64,000 nt of DNA. It comes from Flavobacterium muglaense. Lineage in GTDB: Bacteria > Bacteroidota > Bacteroidia > Flavobacteriales > Flavobacteriaceae. How positions within the stretch are numbered: position 1 is the first letter of the stretch; each line of letters starts with the position of its first letter. Positions 26,310-38,143 of the stretch are shown here, one piece after another. The stretch is from contig NZ_JACRUK010000020.1 of the NCBI RefSeq assembly GCF_014305155.1, positions 1-64,000 of the forward strand, given 5' to 3'. A program made the position numbers and the translations under genes. The notes under the pieces are model-generated. The model made no database searches and was not told the DNA's origin. It saw nothing but the letters and a program-made list of their open reading frames with translations.

Positions 26310-27926
26310 TTACTGTTTAATGACTTTTCCGCTTTTTGAAAAAGTATCCGATTCAATTTTATAAATATAAGTTCCATTAGTCAAACCTAATAAAGATACA
26401 GAATCTGTTTGACCTGAAATTTCTTGTTCTAATACTTTTTGACCTAAGAAAGAATAGATAATAACCTTTCCATTAGAAATACTTTCGGGAAAAGTAAACG
26501 AAACGTAATCAAATGTAGGGTTAGGATATGTTATCAATTTCGAAAAATTAAAATCATCTACGCCTAATGAACCAGCATTTAATGCCGTACTAAAATTTGG
26601 AATTCCATATCCATATTGAGCCGAAGGTGACGTATATCTATCTGCCGATTTAACGACTAAATCTCTAATTTGTTTGTTTGTTTTTTGAGGAAACGCTTGC
26701 CAAAAACTAGCAATCATCCCGGCCATTATAGGGCCAGAAAAAGACGTTCCATCAGCTGTTGAGATATTTCCTGAGGGATCAGACACCACTGCCGAAACTC
26801 CTTGAGCCATGAGATCTGGTTTGATTCTTCCATCATAAGAAGGTCCAATGGAGCTAAATGACGCTTTGATTTTGGTTGCAGAGACTGCTCCTATTGCCAA
26901 TACAGATACGGCATCGGCAGGCACTGCAACATGCGGATTTGATGTCGTTCCCTCATTCCCTGCCGAAGCTACCACAATCATTCCTCGACTAAAGGCAATT
27001 TCGGCTCCTCTTGACATAAACGCAGTAACGCCATTTAATTCACTATAAGTATGATTATAATTAGTATTATCATATTCAAAGTACCCTAATGAGGTATTGA
27101 TCACATCCACTCCAAGACTATCGGCCTTTTCTGCCGCCTCTACCCATAATGATTCTTCGATAGGGTTTTCAGAATTTGCGTCTTCTGTAATAAACAAATA
27201 ATAAGAAGCATCTGGCGCTGTACCTACCAAGGCGTTTTCCTGATATCCTCCCATAGTCGATAAAACTAATGTTCCATGAGAATCCCCTGTATAGAAGTTA
27301 TCATTACGACTAACATAATCGTAACCGCCTAAAATCTGGTTATTATCTCTCAATCTTTTGAATGGCAAAGCTGTATTTACCCCGGGAAAACCGGCATCCA
27401 TTACTGCTATTATTTTACCTGTTCCTGTATAATTTTGTTCATGCAAAACATGGCCGTTCAGCATCTTAATTTGATTTTCTGATGTACCGTAAGCGTATGC
27501 AACCTTCGTCTCACTGATTGTGTTCTGACTCGTGTTTTTAGCACCAACAGCCACCTTACCCGTTTGATTCAGGGCTTTGTTAGCAAAATCAACTTTATTT
27601 ACAAAACTGAAATTTTTCAATGAATTAATTACCGCTTGAGTACCGCGAACATGGATTGCGTTAAGCCATTTCGATTTGGCTTTAACCGTTAATCCTGCCA
27701 CTAATTTAATTTGATTGATATAAGCTACATCAATAGGAACGTCTTTTAAATCTAAAGCAATACTTTGTCGCACTCTTCTATCAATTGACCTTTGTGACAA
27801 CATCAATAGTGGCGTATCATAATAAGGCTGCGCGTTTGTTTTGGTATTAAAATACACCCAAGCATCTTCTTGCGCAAATCCTATGGTGCTTAGAAACATA
27901 AAGAAGAATAAAAAGCCCTTTTTCAT
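26310..27926 (-). CDS. S8 subtilisin-like peptidase with T9SS sorting tail
   Basis: This 538-residue secreted protease has a signal peptide (residues 1-18). The catalytic triad is Asp in IIAVMDAGFPGVN (about 171-183), His in GDSHGTLVLST (about 215-225) and Ser in TSFSGPIMAG (near 395-404). The C-terminal 80 residues (about 459-538) begin YPNPTFDYVSFTFP and end KSGKVIKQ, matching the type A C-terminal sorting domain of the type IX secretion system, which places the enzyme on the cell surface or outside the cell. T9SS itself is not in the window. Confidence 0.95.
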   Translation of the reverse strand: MKKGFLFFFMFLSTIGFAQEDAWVYFNTKTNAQPYYDTPLLMLSQRSIDRRVRQSIALDLKDVPIDVAYINQIKLVAGLTVKAKSKWLNAIHVRGTQAVINSLKNFSFVNKVDFANKALNQTGKVAVGAKNTSQNTISETKVAYAYGTSENQIKMLNGHVLHEQNYTGTGKIIAVMDAGFPGVNTALPFKRLRDNNQILGGYDYVSRNDNFYTGDSHGTLVLSTMGGYQENALVGTAPDASYYLFITEDANSENPIEESLWVEAAEKADSLGVDVINTSLGYFEYDNTNYNHTYSELNGVTAFMSRGAEIAFSRGMIVVASAGNEGTTSNPHVAVPADAVSVLAIGAVSATKIKASFSSIGPSYDGRIKPDLMAQGVSAVVSDPSGNISTADGTSFSGPIMAGMIASFWQAFPQKTNKQIRDLVVKSADRYTSPSAQYGYGIPNFSTALNAGSLGVDDFNFSKLITYPNPTFDYVSFTFPESISNGKVIIYSFLGQKVLEQEISGQTDSVSLLGLTNGTYIYKIESDTFSKSGKVIKQ

Positions 27927-27965
27927 AGTTTACTTTTAGATTAAAAGAATAATTACAGTAGCAAG

Positions 27966-29153
27966 TTAGGAAATAACTCCCGAACCTACTAATTCATCCC
28001 CAATATACCAAGCTGCAAATTGACCTTCAGTAATTGCAGATTGTAGCTCATCAAATACAATATACATACCGCTTTCTGATTGATGCAAGATTGCTTTTTG
28101 CAACGGTTGTCTATAGCGAATTCTTGCCATTACTTCCATTGTTTCCCCATTGGCCAAAGCCATATCGGTACGAATCCAATGCACTTCAGACTTGTCAATA
28201 AACAATCCTTTTCTAAATAATCCTGGGTGTTGGCTACTTAAACCTGTGTATATAGTGTTTGTTTCCACATTTGTTGCAATAATAAACAAAGGATCGGTAG
28301 TTCCACCTACATTTAAGCCTTTACGCTGCCCAATTGTAAAATAGTGTGCTCCTTGATGTTTACCCACCACTTTTCCCATTGCCGGCGTATACTCGATTTT
28401 GCGGGCTACTGCTGCTAACTGTTCTTCTGCCGTTGACTCCTCCTGTGTCACTGAGGTATAAACAGGATCATTTTTATCTATTTGAATAATTACACCTTCT
28501 TTTGGTTGTAATTTTTGTTGCAAAAATTCTGGCAAACGCACTTTACCAATAAAACACAAACCTTGTGAATCTTTCTTCTCTGCAGTTACTAATTCCATTT
28601 CAGCCGCTATTGCACGAACTTCTGGCTTATTTAATTCTCCTATTGGAAACAAAGACTTCGCTAGTTGTTCTTGAGACAACTGGCAAAGAAAATAAGACTG
28701 ATCCTTATTATTATCAGCTCCTGCAAGCAATTGATATACGGGTTGACCAGCTACTTCTATTTCGCTTTTTTTACAATAATGTCCTGTAGCCACATAATCG
28801 GCACCAAGGCTTAATGCAATTTTCATAAAGACATCAAATTTAATCTCACGATTGCATAAAACATCTGGATTAGGTGTACGGCCTTTTTCATATTCACGGA
28901 ACATATAATCAACGATTTTCTCTTGATATTGTTCACTTAAATCTACTGTTTGAAAAGGGATTCCTAATTTTTCGGCTACTAATAAGGCATCATTACTATC
29001 TTCTAGCCATGGGCATTCATTTGAAATAGTAACCGAGTCATCGTGCCAATTTTTCATAAAAAGACCAATCACTTCAAATCCTTGTTTTTGCAATAAATAA
29101 GCTGCAACGCTTGAATCTACACCACCTGAAAGTCCTACTACAACACGTTTCAT
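27966..29153 (-). CDS. mnmA: tRNA 2-thiouridine(34) synthase MnmA
   Basis: This 395-residue enzyme thiolates U34 of tRNAs for Lys, Glu and Gln. The PP-loop [16 protein letters not shown] (8-23) binds ATP. Cys in [12 protein letters not shown] (about 97-108) and Cys in [10 protein letters not shown] (about 198-207) form the catalytic pair. An acidic insert follows (near 240, [13 protein letters not shown]). The length is at the long end for the family. Conserved C-terminal beta-barrel elements ([30 protein letters not shown]) are present. Confidence 0.95.
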   Translation of the reverse strand: MKRVVVGLSGGVDSSVAAYLLQKQGFEVIGLFMKNWHDDSVTISNECPWLEDSNDALLVAEKLGIPFQTVDLSEQYQEKIVDYMFREYEKGRTPNPDVLCNREIKFDVFMKIALSLGADYVATGHYCKKSEIEVAGQPVYQLLAGADNNKDQSYFLCQLSQEQLAKSLFPIGELNKPEVRAIAAEMELVTAEKKDSQGLCFIGKVRLPEFLQQKLQPKEGVIIQIDKNDPVYTSVTQEESTAEEQLAAVARKIEYTPAMGKVVGKHQGAHYFTIGQRKGLNVGGTTDPLFIIATNVETNTIYTGLSSQHPGLFRKGLFIDKSEVHWIRTDMALANGETMEVMARIRYRQPLQKAILHQSESGMYIVFDELQSAITEGQFAAWYIGDELVGSGVIS

Positions 29154-29184
29154 TTCGAAAATCTTTATTAATTTTATAAGTCTG

Positions 29185-29192
29185 CAAAGTTA
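29185..29192 (-). promoter_or_regulatory. Putative -7 element for mnmA
   Basis: Minus-strand TAACTTTG, 32 bases before the start codon. Confidence 0.45.
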
Positions 29193-29231
29193 CAAAGTTT
29201 TATTGCAGTATGAGTTCTAACAGCCGTTTAA

Positions 29232-29945
29232 TTACCTCTTCGCTTTAATAACGCCTTGCTGCAAACTCATATTTATCTCTTTGGAAAGCTTCCCTTTTTC
29301 GAAAAATTGCCACATTCCAGCTTTTTTACCGTTTACAAACTGTCCTTTTGAAACAATGCTTCCGTCGGGATCTCTAAAAATTGCTAAACCATTGTACTCA
29401 TTATTTTTATACATGGATTCTTCGAGCACAATTCCGTTTTCTGAGTATTTTTTATAAATCCCCTCTTTTAAATTCTTAACATAAGTTGCTTCTTCTGCCA
29501 ATTTTCCACTTAAATAAAAAACAGTACGAACTCCTTCTAGCTTTCCGTTTTTATAATTTTCGGTAGTCATCACTTTATCCGATTCTTGATGATAATATTT
29601 CCAAGGACCTTCATTTAATTTATTTACCGACTTCCCTTCACTGACTTTATTATTTTTTTGATCATAAAAAATAGTGTATGCTCCTGAATCAACAGCATTG
29701 AACTCACGGGTTGCAATAACAGAACCAGCCTTAGTATCATCAAAATATTTAAAAACACCTATCTCTTTTCCATGAACAAAACTACCTTCATATCGAGCTC
29801 TTTTTGACTCAGGATAAATGCCCTTCCAAATTCCATGCTTCTTACCATTCGAATCTAAAGCATTTGTAAAAGACTGCGCCGATACTGCCTGCATAAACAA
29901 AATGAAGAAAAATACTTTACAAAAACAAAACTTATGATTTGCCAT
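29232..29945 (-). CDS. YwqK/MORN-repeat exported protein
   Basis: This 237-residue protein has a signal peptide (residues about 1-23, ending AVSA) and about six tandem YwqK/MORN-like beta-hairpins (GIWKGIYPESKRARYEGSF, GVFKYFDDTKAG..., GPWKYYHQESDKV..., GVRTVFYLSGKLAEEATY, GIYKKYSENGIVLEESMYK, GMWQFFEKGKLSKEI). Proteins of this type are often listed as YwqK-family antitoxin-like, but here no toxin gene is adjacent and the protein is exported, so that label is doubtful. Function is unknown. It is 78 bases upstream of mnmA, on the same strand. Confidence 0.75.
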   Translation of the reverse strand: MANHKFCFCKVFFFILFMQAVSAQSFTNALDSNGKKHGIWKGIYPESKRARYEGSFVHGKEIGVFKYFDDTKAGSVIATREFNAVDSGAYTIFYDQKNNKVSEGKSVNKLNEGPWKYYHQESDKVMTTENYKNGKLEGVRTVFYLSGKLAEEATYVKNLKEGIYKKYSENGIVLEESMYKNNEYNGLAIFRDPDGSIVSKGQFVNGKKAGMWQFFEKGKLSKEINMSLQQGVIKAKR

Positions 29946-30330
29946 TAGTGATAAAAATTATAATTAAAATACAAACTGCGTTAAAGAAACAAATTTACAT
30001 TTAAATCCATAAAAAAGGATTCAAATACTAAAACTCTTTTTAATTCACAAAAACACGGCCAACATAAATTAAAACACTGTTGTGCTCAAAAAAAAACACA
30101 AAATACGTAATATTGTTTAACTTTTTTAAAAAAAATAATCAACAACAATAATGGCTTAAAGCACCATAAAACACACTAATAACCGCATTATCAATAATAT
30201 AAAAAAGAATCAAAAACAATTAAACAATTTACAATAAAATACTAAAGTTTTAATTTTGTTTATTATTAATCATAAAAAGATAAACAAAATAAAATTTTCT
30301 AAGTTTGTTTCAACATTAAACTTAACAATT
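29946..30330. other. AT-rich divergent intergenic region before the fasciclin gene
   Basis: 385 bases, very AT-rich, no gene seen. It contains two TAnnTTTG-like boxes on the plus strand (TAATTTTG 30251-30258, TAAGTTTG 30300-30307) and an 11-base inverted repeat, ATTTTGTTTAT (30253-30263) / ATAAACAAAAT (30280-30290), with a 16-base loop. Confidence 0.5.
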
Positions 30331-31290
30331 ATGAAAAATCTATTTAAATTACAAAATTTAACTATCGTTTTTACGCTTTTAGTTTTTTTAACCTCATGCA
30401 ACAGCGATGACAACTCTATGACTGATAACACGATTACAGGACTTGCATCTAAAACCGACAATCTAAGCATTTTGGTACAAGCGTTACAAAAAGCTGAACT
30501 TACAACTACTCTACAAGCCAGTGGATCTTACACCGTTTTTGCCCCAACAAATGACGCCTTTACCGCTTTCCTAGCTACAACACCTTACAAAACTGTAAAT
30601 GAAGTACCAAAAGAAGCATTAAAAGAAATACTATTAAACCACGTAATTGCAACAAAATTAGTAGCCACGGACTTAAAAGAAGGTTACATTAAAACACTAG
30701 CCAAGGGAACAGCTTCAACAACTAATACATTGAGCATGTATGTCAACATAAGTAATGGCGTTAAACTAAACGGCGTTGCAACTGTAACCACACCAAACAT
30801 TATGGCTTCTAACGGCGTCATTCATCTAGTTGATAAAGTTATTGGACTCCCTACTGTAGTGACTCATGCAACCGCAAATCCTAATTTCACTTCACTCGTG
30901 GGAGCACTTACCAAAGCGAACCAACCTGATTTTGTATCTATTTTATCTGGAACAGGACCATTTACAGTCTTTGCTCCTACTAACGCCGCTTTTACAGCTT
31001 TGAACATTGAACTAGCTCCGGGCGGAATTGCAAGTGTCTCTGATGCTAATTTAACTAAAGTACTACAATACCATGTTATAAGTCCTGCTAATGTGCTGGC
31101 TGCAAGCTTAACCGAAGGGCAAAGCGTTACTCCAATCCTTACTCCAGCACAAAAATTTACCATAAATTTGACTGGCGGAGCAAAGATCAAAGATGCGAAC
31201 AATAGAATATCTAGTATCATTATAACTGATGTACAATGTTCAAACGGAGTAATCCACGCTATTGACAAAGTACTTCTTCCTGTTTTCTAA
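30331..31290 (+). CDS. Lipoprotein with two fasciclin (FAS1) domains
   Basis: This 319-residue protein has a signal peptide with lipobox ending LTSC (Cys at residue 23), so it is a lipoprotein of the outer membrane or surface. Two FAS1 adhesion domains follow at about 38-176 and 181-318. Each has the H1 box (GSYTVFAPTNDAFTAF and GPFTVFAPTNAAFTAL) and H2 box (GVIHLVDKV and GVIHAIDKVL). FAS1 proteins bind extracellular matrix or partners. The ATG at 30331 is chosen because the signal peptide begins there. It ends at a strong terminator. Confidence 0.9.
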   Translation: MKNLFKLQNLTIVFTLLVFLTSCNSDDNSMTDNTITGLASKTDNLSILVQALQKAELTTTLQASGSYTVFAPTNDAFTAFLATTPYKTVNEVPKEALKEILLNHVIATKLVATDLKEGYIKTLAKGTASTTNTLSMYVNISNGVKLNGVATVTTPNIMASNGVIHLVDKVIGLPTVVTHATANPNFTSLVGALTKANQPDFVSILSGTGPFTVFAPTNAAFTALNIELAPGGIASVSDANLTKVLQYHVISPANVLAASLTEGQSVTPILTPAQKFTINLTGGAKIKDANNRISSIIITDVQCSNGVIHAIDKVLLPVF

Positions 31291-31304
31291 TAAACATAAA
31301 AATT

Positions 31305-31341
31305 AAAAAGGCTCCTTATTTGACAATAAGGAGCCTTTTTT
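31305..31341 (+). terminator. Strong intrinsic terminator
   Basis: Perfect 16-base stem (AAAAAGGCTCCTTATT and its complement), loop TGAC, T run, 15 bases after the fasciclin stop. Confidence 0.95.
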
Positions 31342-31446
31342 ACACTACTGCACTAATAGCGTTGACTCATTAAAAGCAGAGATTTAAATATCAAAACAAC
31401 TTAATAAACAGCAACTTACATTACCAAAAATACCACACTTGAGATA

Positions 31447-31490
31447 AATAAAATGCCCCAAAAAAGTGGTTTACTCTTCTGGGGCATTAT
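31447..31490 (-). terminator. Intrinsic terminator after yidC
   Basis: Minus-strand ATGCCCCA ... TGGGGCAT stem followed by T-rich sequence; lies just after the yidC stop at 31517. Confidence 0.7.
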
Positions 31491-31516
31491 TTTATTAAAC
31501 AAGCTTTATTAAAAAA

Positions 31517-33412
31517 CTATTTCTTTTTCTGTTCTGCTTTTAGAGCTTCTTGTTGCTCCATTACCTCTTGCAGTTTTCTTTGAAACTTACCTTGCTTTTT
31601 CGGCTCTTTCAATTTATTTTCTTGAATTTGAGCATGAATTTTATCGCTATCAATAATGTAATTCTTAATCACAAGCATGATTCCTATTGTAATCGAGTTA
31701 GAGATAAAGTAATACAAACTTAAACCAGCAGCATAATTATTAAAGAAAAGCAACATCATCAATGGAGATACATAAATCATGATTTTCATCATTTTTGCCA
31801 TATCCGGCATACCTTCTTGCTGTGGAGCTGCCATTTGTTGATCTCCAGTTGTCATTTTCATATAAAAGAAAATGGCTATCGATGCTAAGATTGGAAACAA
31901 ACTGATATGATTACCGTATGCTGGAATACTAAAAGGCAATTGATAAACTGAATCATAAGATGATAAATCATCTGCCCATAAAAATCCTTTTTGTCGTAAA
32001 CTTATCGCCGAAGGGAAAAATTGAAACAAGGCATAGAATACTGGCATTTGCAATAAACCCGGAACACAACCCGCCATTGGGTTTACTCCTGCTTTATTGT
32101 ATAATTTCATTGTTTCTTGCTGTTTTTTCATCGGGTCTTTTTTGAATTTTTCACCCAACTCAGCAATCTCAGGCCTCAAAACTTTCATTTTTGCTTGTGA
32201 CAAAAATGACTTATAAGTAATAGGAGACATTACTAATTTAATTAAGATTGTAAACAATACAATTGCCCAACCTTGAGAAATAAACATGGACAAAAATCCG
32301 AACATTGGAATAAAAGCATGACGGTTGATCCAACCGAAAATCCCCCAACCTAAGGCTACAATATCCTCTAAGTTTCTGTCGTATGATTTCAATAACTTAT
32401 AATCCGTAGGACCATAATACCAGTTCATTTTTTGATCAATCTCCCCATTTTTAAATGCCAATGGAACAATTGCTTTAAATTGTTTTGTATACGTTGTGTC
32501 TTTATTATCGCCTCCAACTAAATTATTCGAATACAATTCTGCTTTCGCAAAAGGAGTACTTGTCAATAAAATAGATGAAAAGAAATGTTGTTTGTATGCG
32601 ATATAAGAAACACCTTCAACATTTTCTGTTTTATCTTTCCCAGAACCCATATAATCACTCTTCCCATCTTCATGCTCATAGTACATTTCAGAATAACGGT
32701 TTTCAGTAGTGATACTTTTTTCATTAGTATAGCCTTTTAAAGCCCATTCTAAATTCAAAGGTTTTGACGTATTCAATACCGTACTCAATCCTTGCGATTT
32801 AATATCAAAGTCAAGCATATAATCATCTGCTTTCAACACATATTTATATTCTAAATATTGATTATCAGCCGATTTTAAACGCATACTTAAAACTTGATCT
32901 GCACCATTTTTTGTTAAAGTAGGCTCAAAATATAAATCTTTAGTATTTAAAGTATGATTATCACTTGTAAACAACTGAATATTTAAATTGGCATTGTTGT
33001 CTTTGATCAATTTAACCAATTCTCCAGAACCTTTATTAAACTTATCGTAGTTTTTTAAAGTTGCTTCGACAATATAACCTCCTTTATTAGCAATTTTTAA
33101 AACTACTAATTTATTTTCAATAGTAGTAAAAGCCTCTTTCGCTGATGGTAATGCGGCAGAATAAGCAAAACTCCCTAAAGACTTTTGCAAATTTGCCATT
33201 TGCAATGTATCACTAACCGCTACAGGAGCTGTAACTGCATTCGCAGCAACAGCCTTAGCTTCTGCTGTTTCTTTTACAACTAATTCTTTTTTGGCTTTCT
33301 CGGCAGCAATCTCTTTCTCAGACGGCTTATTGTTATACATGATCCAAATTAATAGCCCAAATATCAAAATAAAACCAATTATCGAATTGGGGTCAAATTT
33401 TTTTTCTTCCAT
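31517..33412 (-). CDS. yidC: Membrane protein insertase YidC
   Basis: This 631-residue insertase places membrane proteins into the inner membrane. The first membrane anchor is at residues about 11-26 (SIIGFILIFGLLIWIMYNNK). A large periplasmic beta-domain (about 60-340) follows, then the conserved five-helix 60KD_IMP core (about 360-590) including QAKMKVLRPEIAELGEKFKK and MAGCVPGLLQMPVFYALFQF. A basic tail (KKQGKFQRKLQEVMEQQEAL) helps ribosome contact. A Lys/Ala-rich linker lies near 30-65. pyrG is 109 bases upstream on the same strand. Confidence 0.95.
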   Translation of the reverse strand: MEEKKFDPNSIIGFILIFGLLIWIMYNNKPSEKEIAAEKAKKELVVKETAEAKAVAANAVTAPVAVSDTLQMANLQKSLGSFAYSAALPSAKEAFTTIENKLVVLKIANKGGYIVEATLKNYDKFNKGSGELVKLIKDNNANLNIQLFTSDNHTLNTKDLYFEPTLTKNGADQVLSMRLKSADNQYLEYKYVLKADDYMLDFDIKSQGLSTVLNTSKPLNLEWALKGYTNEKSITTENRYSEMYYEHEDGKSDYMGSGKDKTENVEGVSYIAYKQHFFSSILLTSTPFAKAELYSNNLVGGDNKDTTYTKQFKAIVPLAFKNGEIDQKMNWYYGPTDYKLLKSYDRNLEDIVALGWGIFGWINRHAFIPMFGFLSMFISQGWAIVLFTILIKLVMSPITYKSFLSQAKMKVLRPEIAELGEKFKKDPMKKQQETMKLYNKAGVNPMAGCVPGLLQMPVFYALFQFFPSAISLRQKGFLWADDLSSYDSVYQLPFSIPAYGNHISLFPILASIAIFFYMKMTTGDQQMAAPQQEGMPDMAKMMKIMIYVSPLMMLLFFNNYAAGLSLYYFISNSITIGIMLVIKNYIIDSDKIHAQIQENKLKEPKKQGKFQRKLQEVMEQQEALKAEQKKK

Positions 33413-33520
33413 TATGTTTTTTTGTTCAAAGTTTAATGTTTTGAGTAATAAAACTCGCTACGATTAGAATTAGCATTCATATATCTTGTTATAATTACTA
33501 TAACAAAATGGGTATTACTA

Positions 33521-35239
<1,719 letters not shown>

Positions 35240-35263
35240 TCAACAACTGTTATATTTCAAAAC

Positions 35264-35300
35264 AAAAACAGCATTAATTTAAGAAATTAACGCTGTTTTG
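35264..35300 (-). terminator. Terminator overlapping the DUF3820 stop
   Basis: Minus-strand AAAACAGC-G-TTAATTT ... AAATTAA-T-GCTGTTTTT; the rising arm includes the last codons and stop of the gene. Confidence 0.7.
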
Positions 35301-35520
35301 GATATCTTTTTTTAATATTTAATATCAATTCTTCTAAGCCATTGAGTTTTATCTCATAAATCAATTTTAATTGTTCACCCAATTCCCCTTTTGGAAATCC
35401 TTTATTATGATACCAAACCACATAATACTCGGGTAAACTTATTAAATACCAACCTTCATATTTACCAAAAGGCATTTTGGTATGTGCCAATTTAATTAGC
35501 TGTTCTTGATTTTTATCCAT
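35287..35520 (-). CDS. DUF3820 small protein
   Basis: This protein of about 77 residues has the DUF3820 pattern TKMPFGKYEGWYLISLPEYY VVWYHNKGFPKGELG (residues 14-48), a fold often found with exonuclease or putative nucleic-acid functions. It is a cytosolic stand-alone domain. The start at 35520 gives MDKNQEQLIKLAHTKMPFG, matching the family; a longer frame upstream has an N-terminus that looks like chance translation. Confidence 0.75.
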   Translation of the reverse strand: MDKNQEQLIKLAHTKMPFGKYEGWYLISLPEYYVVWYHNKGFPKGELGEQLKLIYEIKLNGLEELILNIKKRYPKQR

Positions 35521-35604
35521 TTGTACACTACTAAAAAAGCAACAGCCAAGAAACAACACGACTTAACATATTACTTCTTGGCTTTCACTCTATTTATATT
35601 TTTA

Positions 35605-36006
35605 TTACTTCCAATTAAAAGTAATTCGTTTCTCGATTTCAGGATGTAAACTTAATGAAACAGGACAAGTCATTGCCGTACGTTCTAAAATAGTTCTACT
35701 TTTTTGATCCGGATTTCCATGCATATCAAAATGAACTTCGACAACACCAATTCTTCTCGGTTCAGCATTCATGATCTTTGTCACCTCCGCAACCGAAGCT
35801 GTTAAATCGATATTTAAATCTCTTGCTTTTATTCCCATAACAGTCATCATACAACTTGCCAAAGCATTTGCCACTGTATCTGTTGGAGAAAAAGCTTCGC
35901 CTTTGCCATTATTATCTAATGGTGCGTCTGAAATTATTTCACTCCCTGATTGTACGTGGATTGATGAAGTTCTTAAATCTCCTAAATAGGTTACTTTTGA
36001 AGTCAT
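35605..36006 (-). CDS. OsmC/Ohr-family peroxidase-like protein
   Basis: This 133-residue protein reduces organic hydroperoxides, or is a close relative (YhfA-like). The two active cysteines sit in ANALASCMMTVMGIKARDL (about 47-65) and TAMTCPVSLSLHPE (about 112-125). The fold is a short beta-sheet with a long central helix. It overlaps the upstream LysM gene by one base (TAATG), which suggests translational coupling. Confidence 0.85.
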   Translation of the reverse strand: MTSKVTYLGDLRTSSIHVQSGSEIISDAPLDNNGKGEAFSPTDTVANALASCMMTVMGIKARDLNIDLTASVAEVTKIMNAEPRRIGVVEVHFDMHGNPDQKSRTILERTAMTCPVSLSLHPEIEKRITFNWK

Positions 36007-38018
36007 TATTTCGCTTCTTTAATTGTTAAGTCGGTATCATAATACATCAAGAAAACGCCCTTATTCGTATATCCTCCATCTTCTTTTTTATAATACGCAA
36101 ATTTATTCTCAACATGTTCCGTTGCTGATTCATTAACCGTCACTTCAAACTTTACGTTTTGCACGAGACGCAGCATCGTGTCAAAGGTCACGTCAAAACC
36201 ACGAGTCGCATAATCACTTGGAAACACATTGTTTATTTTTTTATACTTTTTATCAAAAATAGCAGTTGCCTCAGTCACATTATCTCTAATTACAGAAGGG
36301 TACATCAACTTCAATTTAGTCAAGTTCAAAAACTTAATCTCATCGGTATCCAACGTTTCATTAGGCTCTAATATCACCAATTGCATATCATAAGTAGGCA
36401 TTGCACTGACCATCGTTGCTATTATCGTTTTAATCATCCAAGTATTAGCCGTTTCCATTACCACGTAATTAGTCTTTCCTTTTACTAACATGCTTTTTAA
36501 ACTTTCGGCCGAAACACTTCCATTATCTCTAAAATCAACCAACGGAACAGTACTTTGATAGTCTTTTAAATACTGTAAAATAGATTGCTTTTTCTTATCA
36601 ACTACTGCTACTATATTCCCATTATGAGCACGCATATAATCAAAAACGGTGTTTTTAACAACTTCATTTGTTGGAATCGTTTGGTATAAATTTGGATACG
36701 GATTTCCTAAATCTTTAGAAAGAGGTGAAACAACTGGTACATTATTCAATGCTACCAGCTGGGCAGCTACCTCTGCATTACTTTGATAAAATGGCCCTAC
36801 GATAGCATTGACCGAATCTAATCTGTTAGCCTTAATAAGGGCAGCTACTTTAGACCCATTCTTTGTTTCTTCTGAATCGTATATTTCAACATCAATTGGG
36901 AAACCTAATGTTTTAGCAGAGTCAATTGCTATTAATGCTCCAGCATAAAAATCAAGCGTCATGTTTAAAAACCGATCTTTTTTCAAACGATTATAAGTAG
37001 AACTCACCGTATCGTTTTGAATAGCAGCCACATTAAAAGGCAATAGCATTGCCATTCTTTTACGTTTTCCGTCTTCTATGATTTTAACTAATGATGTATA
37101 TTCTTTTTTTACTGGTGCAACAAGCGCTTCTTTGGCTGGTACTTTTAATAACATACCTATCTCAACACTATTTGCAAGTTCTGGATTTAATTCGATTAAC
37201 TTATCCTGACTAATATCAAACATTTTAGACAAGCTATAAAGTGTCTCTTTTGGCTGTACTTCATAAGTTGCATAGTTGTTTTTCAAAGTCGTCAATACTG
37301 GATTTTGAGCCGTTGTTTCTACTTTAGCTGCGGCAACCTTTGCCTCAACAACGTCCGCTTTAACCATTACTTCTTCCACAACTTTTGGCGCAGTGCCTTT
37401 TATCGTCAAGCGATATCCAATTGGTAAATTAGTCACAACTTCTGGATTGCGTTTTTCTAATTCTTCGATTGTTAATCCATATTTTCTTGAAATTGAATAT
37501 TTAGTCTCCTTTGCAAGCACATCATGAAACACATACTGCTCTTTTGAAGCCCCAACAACTTTAGAAGTTACAGCAGACTTACCATTTGATTTCACTCCTG
37601 TTGTTACTGCATTTTTTGAAGGAATAGTCAATACCTGACCTATTTGCAAACCATCATTTTCAAGAAAAGGATTGGCTTTTTTTAAATTCTCATCAGAGAT
37701 GCCGTATTTTTTTTCAATTCCGTACAAAGTCTCTTTTGGAAGCACTTCGTGTGTTGTTGCATTTGCAACTTCAGCTGGTTTTGTTTCAGCTATTTTAACC
37801 CCCGATTTATTTGGAATTATCAAAACCATATTAGACTTTAATCCGCTTTGTGCATCTGGATTGAGTTGATAAATATCATAAGGTGTTACATGATACTTTT
37901 GCGCTATTTGAGTTATCGTTTCTCCTTTTTCTACTTTGTGGCCAATTGCTTTTCCCTGAGAAAAAACAGTATTTACACCTAATAGAACAGTAATACAGAT
38001 CGCAAAAAAATATTTCAT
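36006..38018 (-). CDS. Four-LysM protein fused to a periplasmic-binding-like receptor domain
   Basis: This 670-residue exported protein has a signal peptide (residues 1-20). Four LysM peptidoglycan-binding modules lie at about 27-69, 90-132, 164-207 and 251-293, each of form KGETITQIAQKYHVTPYDIY or KETLYSLSKMFDIS. Residues about 330-665 form a type 1 periplasmic-binding fold (LivK-like): NAIVGPFYQSNAEVAAQLVA, VVSPLSKDLGNPYPNLYQTI. LysM fused to this receptor-type domain suggests a cell-wall-attached sensor or scaffold; no transporter genes are near. The final gene overlap with osmC suggests an operon. Confidence 0.85.
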   Translation of the reverse strand: MKYFFAICITVLLGVNTVFSQGKAIGHKVEKGETITQIAQKYHVTPYDIYQLNPDAQSGLKSNMVLIIPNKSGVKIAETKPAEVANATTHEVLPKETLYGIEKKYGISDENLKKANPFLENDGLQIGQVLTIPSKNAVTTGVKSNGKSAVTSKVVGASKEQYVFHDVLAKETKYSISRKYGLTIEELEKRNPEVVTNLPIGYRLTIKGTAPKVVEEVMVKADVVEAKVAAAKVETTAQNPVLTTLKNNYATYEVQPKETLYSLSKMFDISQDKLIELNPELANSVEIGMLLKVPAKEALVAPVKKEYTSLVKIIEDGKRKRMAMLLPFNVAAIQNDTVSSTYNRLKKDRFLNMTLDFYAGALIAIDSAKTLGFPIDVEIYDSEETKNGSKVAALIKANRLDSVNAIVGPFYQSNAEVAAQLVALNNVPVVSPLSKDLGNPYPNLYQTIPTNEVVKNTVFDYMRAHNGNIVAVVDKKKQSILQYLKDYQSTVPLVDFRDNGSVSAESLKSMLVKGKTNYVVMETANTWMIKTIIATMVSAMPTYDMQLVILEPNETLDTDEIKFLNLTKLKLMYPSVIRDNVTEATAIFDKKYKKINNVFPSDYATRGFDVTFDTMLRLVQNVKFEVTVNESATEHVENKFAYYKKEDGGYTNKGVFLMYYDTDLTIKEAK

Positions 38019-38052
38019 TATTTTTATTTATAAAATTAATAGGTCAAAGATA

Positions 38053-38096
38053 AGAAAACGGTATCAAATTTTGTTCCAAAATCTGATACCGTCTTT
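38053..38096 (-). terminator. Intrinsic terminator after guaA
   Basis: Minus-strand ACGGTATCA ... TGATACCGT followed by TTTTCTT; inner ATTTTG/CAAAAT pairing extends the stem. Confidence 0.85.
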
Positions 38097-38143
38097 ATAA
38101 AAAACGAGAGTTTATGTTTTTTAAACTATAAAAAGCTTACTCG

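Noticed and set aside
29232..29945. Toxin-antitoxin module with the YwqK protein
   Set aside because: No partner toxin gene is adjacent and the protein has a signal peptide.
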